Assembly: GCA_023150805.1 (NCBI GenBank)
Contig: JAKLKF010000031.1
Location: 1 to 62,240 of the forward strand
Source: Myxococcota bacterium
GTDB lineage: Bacteria; Myxococcota_A; UBA796; UBA2385
DNA: 62,240 bases
Direction: 5' to 3'
Made by a program: the position numbers and the translations under genes. Numbering within the stretch: the stretch's first letter is position 1; the number at the start of each line of letters is the position of its first letter. Below the pieces are notes generated by a model. The model searched no databases and had not been told where the DNA came from. It was given only the letters and a program-made list of their open reading frames with translations. Shown piece after piece: positions 19,661-27,658 of this stretch.

Positions 19661-19844
19661 TGGGCAGGTCTCCCGACTTACGGCCGTCGTCTTCGCCGCC
19701 TTCCCAGGTCCGTGAGGACCCAGTGGCGTAGTGGCGAAGCCTGACCGATCACGGTGGCGGGCCCGTGCCGGGTTCTCACCGGCTTCCAAGACCCAGGGGG
19801 CGGAGTCAGCGATGTTGGGTTGGCGACTATCAGCGCCTGTCCCA
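19661..19844 (-). ncRNA. Cobalamin riboswitch for the btuB arm
   Basis: Read on the minus strand the conserved pieces appear in order: GAAGCCGGTGAGAACCCGGC, then CCCGCCACCGTGATCGG, then GCCACTGGGTC and ACCTGGGAAGGCGG, and finally AAGTCGGGAGACCTGCC. These are the core blocks of the AdoCbl/Cbl aptamer. Its 3' end lies about 100 nt before the btuB start. It should reduce expression of the whole left arm when cobalamin is plentiful. The mechanism (termination or translation) is not obvious here. Confidence 0.92.
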
Positions 19845-19935
19845 GCCGGCAAGTGGGAACCTCGCCAGGCGAGCCGGGTTGGCGCGCGCCCGAGCGCGGG
19901 TTAGCCGAGAAGCCTGCTCTGTGAGAGTGCTTTGA
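19845..19935. promoter_or_regulatory. Shared divergent promoter region between two riboswitches
   Basis: The 5' ends of the two aptamers are about 90 bp apart, so both promoters must lie in or very near this GC-rich stretch. I could not pick convincing -35/-10 pairs on either strand; a non-consensus or activator-dependent promoter is possible. Confidence 0.5.
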
Positions 19936-20135
19936 TCGAGGTGTCCCTGACCCTCCGCCCAGCGGCGGGGCCAGGGATGAAACGGGAAGTCCGGACGCGC
20001 GCTTGCGCGGAGCCGGCGCGGCCCCCGCCACTGTGAGCACACCTCGAGCTCGCCGAAACGCCACTGGGTCATGACCTGGGAAGGCTCGGTGGGTCGGACT
20101 TCGTCCGGGTGTGCGAGCCAGGAGACCGGCCTCGG
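19936..20135 (+). ncRNA. Cobalamin riboswitch for the btuC arm
   Basis: Conserved blocks in order: CGAGGTGTCC (5' side of P1), GGATGAAACGGGAAGTCCGG, CCCCCGCCACTGTGAGC, ACGCCACTGGGTCATGACC, CTGGGAAGGCTCGG and GCGAGCCAGGAGACC, closing with CCTCG, which pairs back to the 5' end. This is a full-length cobalamin aptamer and should control btuC through cobS. Confidence 0.95.
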
Positions 20136-20160
20136 TCCCTCCATCAGTCCTTCGGAGGGA
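20136..20160 (+). promoter_or_regulatory. Shine-Dalgarno-sequestering hairpin of the btuC riboswitch
   Basis: TCCCTCC (20136-20142), immediately after the aptamer, is the exact complement of GGAGGGA (20154-20160), the ribosome binding site 8 nt before the ATG at 20169. Pairing would hide the binding site, so this riboswitch probably acts on translation of btuC and, through overlapping genes, on the whole arm. It also supports the 20169 start over an ATG at 20241. Confidence 0.75.
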
Positions 20161-20168
20161 AGGATGAC

Positions 20169-21233
20169 ATGCGCCCCCCGGGCGACGGCCCCTGTCCGTG
20201 CGTCCGAGACCCCGTCCACCGGGCTCCACCGAGCCGCCCCATGAGCCGCGCGCACGCCGCGTGGTTCGTGCTGCTCGTGCTGTTGCTCCTCGGCTGCGCC
20301 GCGGCGCTCCAGGTGGGCGAGGGCGACCTCTCCGACGCGGCACTCCGCGCCACCTTCTTGTCCCTTCGCGGCTGGCGCCTGGCGAATGCGCTGCTGGCGG
20401 GCGCGGCCCTCTCCGTAGGCGGGGTGCTGGTGCAGGGCCTCTTCCGCAACCCCCTGGCCAGTCCTTCCATCCTGGGTACCACCGCGGGAGCCAGCCTCGG
20501 TGGCGTCTTGGTCCTGGTGCTATGGAACTCCCTGCTCCTGGGCAGGGTGCCCGACTGGCTGCCGGGCGAGCTGCTCCTGCCCATCGGCTGCCTGGCCGGG
20601 GCCTGGGTGGCCCTCGGACTGCTGCTGGCCACCACGGGCAGGCGCCCCGGCATCGTCGCCGTGCTGCTCACGGGCTTCATCCTGTCGAGCTTCTTCTTGA
20701 GCCTCGGCGGGCTGCTGTCCAGCATGGCCCAGGAGACCTGGGAGCTCGGTCGGGCCGTGGTCGCCTTCACCCTGGGCGGGGTGGACACGAAGGGGCCGCG
20801 CCACGTGGCCATCGCCCTGCCCATGGTGCTCGTCGGCACGGCGGTCGCCCTGGGCTGGAGCCACCACCTGGACGCCATGCTCGCCGGGGAGGAGGAGGCG
20901 GCCAGCCTGGGCGTGGACGTGGTGCGGGTGCGGCGCTGGGTCATCATCTGGACGGCCACCCTTACCGCGGCGGCGGTGGCGATCAGCGGCGGCCTCAGCT
21001 TTGTCGGCCTCATCGTGCCCCACGCCCTGCGTCCCTTCGTGGGAGAGACCCACCGGCGGCTGGTGCCCGCAGCCTTCGTGGGCGGCGCGACCTTCGTGGT
21101 CTGGGCTGACGTCATCGTCCGCCTCGTGCCTTCCCGGGGCCACGTCCCGCTAGGGGTCGTCACCGGCCTCATCGGAGGGCCCGTGTTCCTCTTCCTGCTT
21201 GCCCGCGCCCAGCGGGAGGGGCGGCTGGCGTGA
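20169..21233 (+). CDS. btuC: Corrinoid ABC transporter permease BtuC
   Basis: 354 residues of a FecCD/BtuC-type permease with about ten membrane helices. Family blocks visible are RLANALLAGAALSVGGVLVQ, NPLASPSILGTTAGASLG and FVGLIVPHALRP. It forms the inner-membrane channel for corrinoids with BtuD and BtuF. The first 24 residues are Pro/Arg-rich and unlike the family, but the ATG at 20169 has the strong regulated ribosome binding site described above; the ATG at 20241 is the alternative. Its stop overlaps the btuD start. Confidence 0.9.
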   Translation: MRPPGDGPCPCVRDPVHRAPPSRPMSRAHAAWFVLLVLLLLGCAAALQVGEGDLSDAALRATFLSLRGWRLANALLAGAALSVGGVLVQGLFRNPLASPSILGTTAGASLGGVLVLVLWNSLLLGRVPDWLPGELLLPIGCLAGAWVALGLLLATTGRRPGIVAVLLTGFILSSFFLSLGGLLSSMAQETWELGRAVVAFTLGGVDTKGPRHVAIALPMVLVGTAVALGWSHHLDAMLAGEEEAASLGVDVVRVRRWVIIWTATLTAAAVAISGGLSFVGLIVPHALRPFVGETHRRLVPAAFVGGATFVVWADVIVRLVPSRGHVPLGVVTGLIGGPVFLFLLARAQREGRLA

Positions 21234-22024
21234 GCGCGCGGATGTCCCCGTCACTCTGTCAGGGCCTCGTGGTCTCGGGCCTCACCGCCGGGCACCGGCC
21301 CCGTACGCCGGTCGTCCATGATGTCTCCTTCGAAGCCCCCCGCGGCCGCGTCACCGCCCTGCTGGGGCCCAACGGCGCCGGCAAGAGCACCCTGCTCAAG
21401 TCTGTCCTTGGGCTGCTCCCCCACGAAGGGCACCTGCGCCTTGGTGACACGGACCTGGGCGCTTTGGCCCCCCGCGACCGCGCGCGCCACCTGGCATACG
21501 TGCCCCAACGCACCCTGCTCACGGCCCGCCTGTCCGTGCGCGCCGTGGTGGAGTTGGGGCGCTTCGTGCACCGTGGCCCCCTAGGCAGCCTTCAGCGTGC
21601 GGATCATCGGGCCGTCGACGCCGCCATGGAGGTAGCCCGGGTCGCAGAGCTGCGGGACCGCCCCTTCCCCGAGCTTTCCGGGGGGGAGCAACAGCGGGTG
21701 GTGCTGGCTCGCGCGCTGGCCACGGGGGCCCGCTGCCTTCTCCTCGACGAACCCACCGCGGCCCTCGACGTGCGCCAGGTGCTACACCTGCACGAGGCGT
21801 TGGCGCGACTGGCCGAAGACGACCACACCATCGTGGTGGTGCTGCACGACCTTGCCGAGGCCCGCCAGCACGCTCACCACGCCGTGCTCCTGCACGAGGG
21901 GCGCCTGCATGCGCGCGGGCCCGTCGACCGGATCATCGCTCCTCGAACCGTGCGCGAGGTCTACGGCGTCGATCTCGTCGAGGGGGCAGGCCTTGGCTGG
22001 CGAATCCCGGGGGTTGGACAGTGA
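21230..22024 (+). CDS. btuD: Corrinoid ABC transporter ATPase BtuD
   Basis: 264 residues, one ABC domain: Walker [10 protein letters not shown] (about residue 46), signature LSGGEQQRV, Walker B CLLLDEP and switch His in VVLHDLAEA. It is of the FepC/BtuD type that energises FecCD permeases. The GTG start at 21230 overlaps the btuC stop by 4 nt and its stop overlaps btuF by 4 nt. The riboswitch and the downstream cob genes make corrinoid the likely substrate. Confidence 0.92.
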   Translation: MSARMSPSLCQGLVVSGLTAGHRPRTPVVHDVSFEAPRGRVTALLGPNGAGKSTLLKSVLGLLPHEGHLRLGDTDLGALAPRDRARHLAYVPQRTLLTARLSVRAVVELGRFVHRGPLGSLQRADHRAVDAAMEVARVAELRDRPFPELSGGEQQRVVLARALATGARCLLLDEPTAALDVRQVLHLHEALARLAEDDHTIVVVLHDLAEARQHAHHAVLLHEGRLHARGPVDRIIAPRTVREVYGVDLVEGAGLGWRIPGVGQ

Positions 22025-23034
22025 AGGCCGACCTCGTGAACCTGCTCGCCTTGGTGGTAGCCCTGGTGTCCGCTGCCGTCTTCGCCATCATCCAGGCGCG
22101 CGGCGATGGCCATCCCGGCGCGAAGGCCCTCACCGAGGCGGGAGACGACGGAACCGACGCCCCCGCCACCGTGGTCATCGACGCTCGCGGTGTGGCGGTG
22201 CCCATCCGGGCCTGGGAGCGCATCGCGTCCCTGCACCTCGTCGCCGACCACCTCCTCCTCGACCTCGTCGAGCCGGAGCGCTTCGTGGCCACCACGGCCA
22301 CTTCCCGCACTCAGCACCCCGAACACTGGCGTTTCGGCGAGCGTGTGGCGGTGGGGGGAAGGGAGCAGGTGGAGGCCCTGATCGAGGTCCATCCCGACCT
22401 GGTCATCGCCTCGAACTTCATGGACGAGAGCCTGCTCGCGCGCATCGAAGACCACGGCATCCAGGTCTTCGACCTCGGCGAGATGCGCGGCGTCGCCACC
22501 ACCATCGAGGACATCCGGACCCTGGGCATCCTCTTGCGGGCCGAAGACCGGGCCCGGCGGCTGGAGGACCGTTTCCTCCGCGAGATCGCCGCACTCCACG
22601 CCGCGGTGCCCCGGGACGACCAGCCCGAAGGGCTCTACCTGAGCGTCTATGGAGACGCCTGGTTCGGGGGCACCGCCGGATCGAGCTACTCCGATCTCCT
22701 CGCCCTCGCGGGCATACACGACCTCGCCGCGGACCACGGCTTCAAGGAGTGGCCCCCCTACACCCCCGAGCAGCTCCTGGGCATGGATCCGGCCCTCATC
22801 GTCACCCAGGAGGGCATGGCCGCCGCCATTTGTGACCACACCCTCCTGCGTCGCCTCAGGGCCTGCACCCCGGCCGGTCGGGTCGTCGAGCTGCCCGGCC
22901 GCTACCACACCGACCCCGGGCTGGGCCTGGTGCCCGCCGTCCAGGACCTCCAGGATCTCGTGCACCCCGGCGCGCGCGCCCGCCTCGACCCCACCGTCCT
23001 CCCATCGTTCGCCCCTCCCACGGAGTCCCCATGA
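22021..23034 (+). CDS. btuF: Corrinoid-binding protein BtuF
   Basis: 337 residues. N-terminal hydrophobic segment (about residues 5-26) that may act as an uncleaved anchor or signal peptide, then a two-lobed periplasmic binding fold of the BtuF/FepB type, with motifs VEALIEVHPDLVIASNF and LLALAGIHDLA. It would deliver corrinoid to BtuCD. The GTG start overlaps btuD. The C-terminus is Pro-rich and overlaps the cobO start by 4 nt. Confidence 0.85.
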   Translation: MKADLVNLLALVVALVSAAVFAIIQARGDGHPGAKALTEAGDDGTDAPATVVIDARGVAVPIRAWERIASLHLVADHLLLDLVEPERFVATTATSRTQHPEHWRFGERVAVGGREQVEALIEVHPDLVIASNFMDESLLARIEDHGIQVFDLGEMRGVATTIEDIRTLGILLRAEDRARRLEDRFLREIAALHAAVPRDDQPEGLYLSVYGDAWFGGTAGSSYSDLLALAGIHDLAADHGFKEWPPYTPEQLLGMDPALIVTQEGMAAAICDHTLLRRLRACTPAGRVVELPGRYHTDPGLGLVPAVQDLQDLVHPGARARLDPTVLPSFAPPTESP

Positions 23035-23663
23035 GCCAGACCGCCCCCCCCGTCGTCCACCCCCTCCACGACGACGTCGAGGCCCACAACGAGCGCATGC
23101 GCAAGCTCAAGGAGAAGCAGGACGCGGAGGTACGCAGCAAGACGATCCGGCGTGGCGTCGTGGTCGTCCACACGGGCGACGGCAAGGGCAAGTCCACCGC
23201 CGCCTTCGGCGTGGCCCTGCGCGCCGCCGGTCATGGGCAGCGCGTCGCCGTGGTGCAGTTCATCAAGGGCACCTGGAAGACCGGTGAGCAGGCAGCGCTG
23301 ACGCGCTTCCCCGAGATCACCCACGTGGTCTCGGGCGATGGCTTCACCTGGAACACCCAGGACCTGGCCCAGGACATCGCCTCCGCCCAACAAGGCTGGC
23401 AGCAGGCGCGTGCTTTCATCGCCTCCGGGGAATTCGATGTCGTGATCGTCGACGAACTCAACATCGCCCTGCGCTACGGCTACCTCGACGCCGACGAGGT
23501 GGCCCTGGTGCTGCGGGACAAGCCCGAGCAGGTCAGCGTCGTGGTGACGGGGCGGGGTGCCCCCCGGCAGATCATCGACGTCGCCGATACGGTCACCGAA
23601 CACACCCTGGTCAAGCACGCCTACGAAGCCGGCATCCGTGCCCGGAAGGGTGTCGAGTTCTGA
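23031..23663 (+). CDS. cobO: Cob(I)alamin/corrinoid adenosyltransferase CobO/BtuR
   Basis: 210 residues of the CobA/CobO/BtuR family: P-loop HTGDGKGKST (about residues 47-56), VVQFIKGTWKTGE, VIVDELNIALRYGYL and VTGRGAP. It transfers adenosyl from ATP to reduced corrinoids, which the later CbiP/CbiB/CobU/CobS steps need. The N-terminal 40 residues are charged, as in several CobO proteins. The ATG overlaps the btuF stop by 4 nt. Confidence 0.95.
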   Translation: MSQTAPPVVHPLHDDVEAHNERMRKLKEKQDAEVRSKTIRRGVVVVHTGDGKGKSTAAFGVALRAAGHGQRVAVVQFIKGTWKTGEQAALTRFPEITHVVSGDGFTWNTQDLAQDIASAQQGWQQARAFIASGEFDVVIVDELNIALRYGYLDADEVALVLRDKPEQVSVVVTGRGAPRQIIDVADTVTEHTLVKHAYEAGIRARKGVEF

Positions 23664-24388
23664 TGGGGTCCGGGCCCATCCACCGGGACGGCACCGCCGC
23701 GCTTCGAGACTCCTTCGACGAGACCTGGGCCGCGTTTCGCGCCTTCCCCCATACAGCCACATTGCGCCCCGCAGACCGGGAGCGCTGGCGGAGGGGGCGA
23801 TGTCGGTACTCGGCCTGGGTCTTCAGACTGGACGCGCCCGAGGTGCGGCAGCGAGTCGCCCGGGTCCGAGAGGCCTTGGGCGCCCGCCTCGACCCCCTGG
23901 CCGACGCGGATCTGCACCTCACGGTGTGGGTGGTGGGCTTCCTCGACGGGCCGGGCCAGGGCTCTGCGCCAGAGGGGTGGCTCGACGACGACGCATCCCC
24001 CGAGTTGATCGAGGCCCAAGCCCAAGCCCTCGGCCAACTCCCCGCCCCCCGCCTCGCCCTCGCCGGGGCCAACGCCTTCCGCGGGTGTGCGGTCCTCGAA
24101 GTGGCGCCCCTCGACGGCGGACTCGACGCGCTGCGCGCCGCCATCTGCGAGGTCTCTGGACCCGAACTCCGGTTTGCCCGCTTCCTCCCCCACGCCACCG
24201 TGGGCCACTTCCCCTCCCACCACCCCACTGCGCCCATCGCCCGCCAACTCGCGCCCCTCCGACGGCTCCCCGAGGTGCCCATGAACCCGACCTACATCGA
24301 GCAGGTCGAGATCGACGCCCGGCTGGCCCGCGCCCCCCTGCGCACGCTTCGCCGCCTCCGCCTTCACGCCTCCGGGGAGGCACCTTGA
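23663..24388 (+). CDS. 2H phosphoesterase-like protein in the cobalamin operon
   Basis: 241 residues. Two HxTx motifs, HLTVWVVGF (about residue 91) and HATVGHF (about residue 176), are the two catalytic His-Thr signatures of the 2H phosphoesterase superfamily (2'-5' RNA ligase, cyclic phosphodiesterases), with a family-like length. The ATG overlaps the cobO stop by 1 nt, and the cobU start overlaps its stop, so it is locked inside the operon. The alpha-ribazole phosphatase gene cobC is missing here, so an involvement in nucleotide-loop phosphate removal can be proposed, though 2H enzymes usually act on cyclic or diester phosphates. Confidence 0.75.
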   Translation: MGSGPIHRDGTAALRDSFDETWAAFRAFPHTATLRPADRERWRRGRCRYSAWVFRLDAPEVRQRVARVREALGARLDPLADADLHLTVWVVGFLDGPGQGSAPEGWLDDDASPELIEAQAQALGQLPAPRLALAGANAFRGCAVLEVAPLDGGLDALRAAICEVSGPELRFARFLPHATVGHFPSHHPTAPIARQLAPLRRLPEVPMNPTYIEQVEIDARLARAPLRTLRRLRLHASGEAP

Positions 24389-24897
24389 AGGCCCTGATCA
24401 CGGGCGGCTGCCGTAGCGGAAAGAGCCGCCGGGCCCAGGCCCTCGCCGAGTCTCTTGCGGCAGACCGGGTCTACCTGGCCACCGCCGAGCCCCTCGACGC
24501 CGAGATGTCCGACCGGATCCGCCGCCACCAGGCCGACCGCGGCCCGACCTGGCGCACCATCGAGAGCCCCATCGACATCGCGCCCCACCTCCACCAGCCT
24601 GGCGCTGTCGTGCTCGTCGACTGCCTCACCCTCTGGGTCAGCAACCTGCTGTACGCGCGGGGAGAGGCATCCTTGGATGACGACTTCGTCGCGTTGCACA
24701 CCGCACTTCGCACCGCATCCAACCCCGTGGTGCTCGTCACCAACGAGGTCGGTCTCGGCATCGTGCCCGCCAACCCTCTGGCCCGCCGCTTTCGCGACGA
24801 GGCTGGTCTCCTCGCCCAGCGACTGGCCGCCGACTGTGATCGGGTCGAGCTGCTCGTCGCGGGGATCCCACTCATCCTCAAGGATCACCACCCATGA
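24385..24897 (+). CDS. cobU: Adenosylcobinamide kinase/guanylyltransferase CobU
   Basis: 170 residues: P-loop GGCRSGKS at residues 7-14, the RRHQADRG region containing the His that carries GMP in the family, and LVDCLTLWVSNLL. It phosphorylates adenosylcobinamide and converts it to AdoCbi-GDP. A TTG at 24385, preceded by GGAGG, overlaps the upstream stop (TTGA) and gives a normal-length protein. It overlaps cobT by 4 nt. Confidence 0.95.
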   Translation: MKALITGGCRSGKSRRAQALAESLAADRVYLATAEPLDAEMSDRIRRHQADRGPTWRTIESPIDIAPHLHQPGAVVLVDCLTLWVSNLLYARGEASLDDDFVALHTALRTASNPVVLVTNEVGLGIVPANPLARRFRDEAGLLAQRLAADCDRVELLVAGIPLILKDHHP

Positions 24898-25940
24898 ACA
24901 TCTCCTTCGACCAGGCCTCCGCAGACGCGGTCCAGGCACGCCTTGACGCCCTCGCCAAGCCCCCTGGCAGCCTGGCCCGCCTCGAATCCCTGGCCGTGTG
25001 GCTGGCCGGCTGCCAGGGCAGTAGCAGACCCCGTGCCGACCGGGCCCGGGTCCTGGTCTTTGCCGGGGACCACGGCGTGGCCGCCGCGCAGCGGGTGAGC
25101 CCCTACCCGCCGGCAGTCACCGTCGCCATGGTGCAGACCTTCGCCATGGGCAATGCCGCCGTGGCGGTGCTGAGCCGTCAGGCCGGTGCCGAACTGGAGA
25201 TCGTGGACGTGGGCGTCGCGGGCCTCCCGCGCCTGCCTGCGCCCGCCCAGGGCATCCGCTTCGTGGACGCCAAGGTCGCCCCAGGCACCGTCGATCTCTC
25301 CGAGGGGCCCGCAATGAGCGTGGAGCAATGCCATGCCGCCCGCCAGGCCGGACGCGAGGCCGCCGAGCGCGCCCACGCCGACGGGGTCGTGGTCCTCGCC
25401 CTCGGCGAGATGGGCATCGGAAACACCACTCCCGCCGCCGCGGTCAGCGCCCGGCTCCTCGGTCGCCCCGCTGCCGAGCTGGTGGGGCCGGGCACGGGCC
25501 TCGACGCCCTGGGGGTGGCCCACAAGGCTGCCGTGGTCCAGCGCGCCCTCGATCGCGGCGGACCCGAGACGCCCTGGGAGGCCCTCGCCGACCTCGGTGG
25601 CTTCGAGCTCGTCGCCCTCGCCGGCTGCATGGAGCGCGCCGCAGAGCTGCGGATCCCCGTCCTGCTCGACGGATTCATCGTAGGAGCCGCCGCCCTGGCA
25701 GCGGTGCGTGCGCGCCCCGAGCTGCGCCCCTTCCTTCTGGCCGCCACGGCCTCCGCCGAGCCCGGTCATCGCGCCGTCTGCGACGCCCTCGACCTGGGGC
25801 CTGCCCTGCTGGACTGGGGCTTGCGCCTCGGCGAGGCCAGCGGAGCGGCGGCATGCCTGCCATTGCTGCGGTCAGCCTGCGCCCTCGTCGACGAGATGGG
25901 CACCCTCGAAGAGGTCCTGGCCCTGGCCGCCGCGCCGTGA
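24894..25940 (+). CDS. cobT: Nicotinate-nucleotide:dimethylbenzimidazole phosphoribosyltransferase CobT
   Basis: 348 residues with family blocks FAGDHGVAAAQRVSPYP, MVQTFAMGNAAV, LGEMGIGNTTPAAAV and DEMGTLEEVLAL; the last contains the catalytic Glu region. It activates the lower-ligand base by making its alpha-ribotide for CobS. No dimethylbenzimidazole synthase (bluB) is in the window, so the base must come from elsewhere. It overlaps cobU and cobS by 4 nt each. Confidence 0.95.
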   Translation: MNISFDQASADAVQARLDALAKPPGSLARLESLAVWLAGCQGSSRPRADRARVLVFAGDHGVAAAQRVSPYPPAVTVAMVQTFAMGNAAVAVLSRQAGAELEIVDVGVAGLPRLPAPAQGIRFVDAKVAPGTVDLSEGPAMSVEQCHAARQAGREAAERAHADGVVVLALGEMGIGNTTPAAAVSARLLGRPAAELVGPGTGLDALGVAHKAAVVQRALDRGGPETPWEALADLGGFELVALAGCMERAAELRIPVLLDGFIVGAAALAAVRARPELRPFLLAATASAEPGHRAVCDALDLGPALLDWGLRLGEASGAAACLPLLRSACALVDEMGTLEEVLALAAAP

Positions 25941-26686
25941 GGGGGCTTGGCGCCAGCCTCCAGCTCCTCACCCGTCTGCCCGTGCCCTGGCCACGGGAGC
26001 ACCGGGAGGGCGAGCTTGCCGGCGCCCTGCCCTGGTTCCCAGTGGTGGGCGCACTTCTTGGGGTGCTCCTGGGTGTCGGGGGCTGGTGGCTCACCCGGAT
26101 CGGCCTGCCCGTAGGGCCGGCAGCGGTCATGACGGGGGTGGTGGCCGGCCCGATGCTGACGGGCGCATTGCACGAGGATGGCCTCGCCGACACGGCCGAT
26201 GGCCTCTGGGGTGGGCGCGACCGGGCGGCGACCCTGCGCATCCTGCGAGACAGCCGAGTGGGAAGCTACGGGGTGGTGGCCCTGGTCGCCGCCCTGCTCG
26301 CCCGCGTCGCCTGCCTCGATGCCCTGCCTCCTGCCACCTGGCCAGCGGCCCTCGCCGTCGGCCACAGCCTGGGCCGGCTGTCCACGGTGTGGCTCATGGC
26401 TGCCCTACCCTACGCTCGCGCCGAGGAGCAGGGCCTCGGTGGGACCATGGTGGCCCTCCTGCGCCCCCGCCACCTGGTCTTGGCCAGCGCCGTGGGGGTC
26501 GGAGTTGTCATCCTTGCGCCCCCACCGGGGCTCGCCGCTCTTGGCCTGGCCCTCCTGATCATGGCGCTCCTCCGCCGCTGGTTCCGCCGCAAGCTGGGGG
26601 GCGTGACCGGAGATCTGCTCGGCGCCACCTGCATCATTGTCGAGGTATCGACATTGCTGCTCTGGTGCCTGCACCGCTCGTCTTGA
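25937..26686 (+). CDS. cobS: Adenosylcobalamin 5'-phosphate synthase CobS
   Basis: 249 residues of integral membrane protein with the CobS signature LHEDGLADTADGLWGG (about residues 77-92) and DSRVGSYG. It joins AdoCbi-GDP to alpha-ribazole (phosphate), completing cobalamin. The GTG start at 25937 overlaps the cobT stop. It is the last gene of the right arm; only 30 bp separate its stop from the right 81-bp repeat. Confidence 0.93.
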   Translation: MRGLGASLQLLTRLPVPWPREHREGELAGALPWFPVVGALLGVLLGVGGWWLTRIGLPVGPAAVMTGVVAGPMLTGALHEDGLADTADGLWGGRDRAATLRILRDSRVGSYGVVALVAALLARVACLDALPPATWPAALAVGHSLGRLSTVWLMAALPYARAEEQGLGGTMVALLRPRHLVLASAVGVGVVILAPPPGLAALGLALLIMALLRRWFRRKLGGVTGDLLGATCIIVEVSTLLLWCLHRSS

Positions 26687-26716
26687 GCCCCAGTGGTCAC
26701 GACGCCCTCCCACCGG

Positions 26717-26797
26717 GCCATGGCCGAGCGGGCCGCGCAGAACGCCATCGCCGTGCTGGCCGGCCAGCCCGCGCCCGACCGCGTCGCCTGATCGGCC
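26717..26797 (+). repeat. 81-bp direct repeat, right copy (attR-like)
   Basis: Identical over all 81 bases to 13165-13245. Here it is an orphan copy of the dehydrogenase 3' end with no upstream coding sequence. The chromosome resumes just after it with a convergent lipoprotein gene. Confidence 0.85.
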
Positions 26798-26804
26798 GCG
26801 AGGC

Positions 26805-27638
26805 CTACTCGTAGCCCGGATCGTCGGGGTCCAGGCCCCCGGCCGTCACCTGCAGGCCCCAGGGCGGCGCCGCGTTGACCAGGTAGCCGGCGGCGCAGCG
26901 GACCTTCACCGGCCGGATCTCGGCGCCGTCCTTGTGGCCGGTCATCGCGTACTCGCCCGGGGGCACGTTCGCCCACAGCACGCCGCCGTCGTGCGTCGTC
27001 CCGGTCAGCGCCGGGTCGGGCCAGATGACGTTGGCCGCCGACAGGTTGAAGTACACCGGGCCCGCATCCCAGTCGGCCGCGGGCGCCAGCGCCGCCGTCG
27101 CGCCGGGCTCGCCGTGGGTGCCCGTGCCGGTGATCATGTCGTGCCCGCGCCGGGTCACGGTGGTGGCGACCTGGCAGGCGTCGTCCTCGGGGTCCACCCC
27201 GCTGGCCTGGGCCATCAGCGCGTAGATCGCGGGCGTGGGCGACTGGAAGGACAGGTCGGTGATGGCGTCGCCGCCGTCGTCCTCGTGCCCCAGCAGGAAG
27301 GTGCCGGTGCGGATGGGCACCTGGTCGGGGTGGGACAGCTCGAAGGTCAACAGCTCGCCCCGCGGCAGGGCGCCCAGGTCGAAGCGGCCCTCCTCGTCGG
27401 TGGTGGCCTGCCGCTCGGGCAGCTCGACCACCGAGACCGTCGCGCCCACGACCCAGCCCCAGGGCGGCCCGAAGTTGAGCGCGTAGCCCGAGACGGGCAC
27501 GTCGGGTCCCTCGGGCACCGCGAGGTCGTCGCCCCAGGGGTGGGCGGGCGCGGCGGTGTCGTCGGCGCCCCCGGGGGAGGAGTCGGCGGAGGGGTCGGCG
27601 GAGGCGCAGGCCAGCAGCGCCAGGAGCAGGGGCAGCAT
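26805..27638 (-). CDS. Lipoprotein with carboxypeptidase-regulatory-like domain
   Basis: 277 residues. Signal MLPLLLALLAC, Ser/Asp/Pro spacer, then beta-rich domains. The block GATVSVVELPERQATTDEEG at about residue 65, followed by GRFDLGALPRGE, has the shape of a carboxypeptidase-regulatory/Cna-B-type fold, and a second related segment (GVLWANVPPGEYAM) lies near the end. No enzymatic motif is seen. In the ancestral arrangement it would be convergent with the D-2-hydroxyacid dehydrogenase now separated from it by the cobalamin island. Confidence 0.7.
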   Translation of the reverse strand: MLPLLLALLACASADPSADSSPGGADDTAAPAHPWGDDLAVPEGPDVPVSGYALNFGPPWGWVVGATVSVVELPERQATTDEEGRFDLGALPRGELLTFELSHPDQVPIRTGTFLLGHEDDGGDAITDLSFQSPTPAIYALMAQASGVDPEDDACQVATTVTRRGHDMITGTGTHGEPGATAALAPAADWDAGPVYFNLSAANVIWPDPALTGTTHDGGVLWANVPPGEYAMTGHKDGAEIRPVKVRCAAGYLVNAAPPWGLQVTAGGLDPDDPGYE

Positions 27639-27658
27639 GGCGCCCGCTTAAGCGCCGC

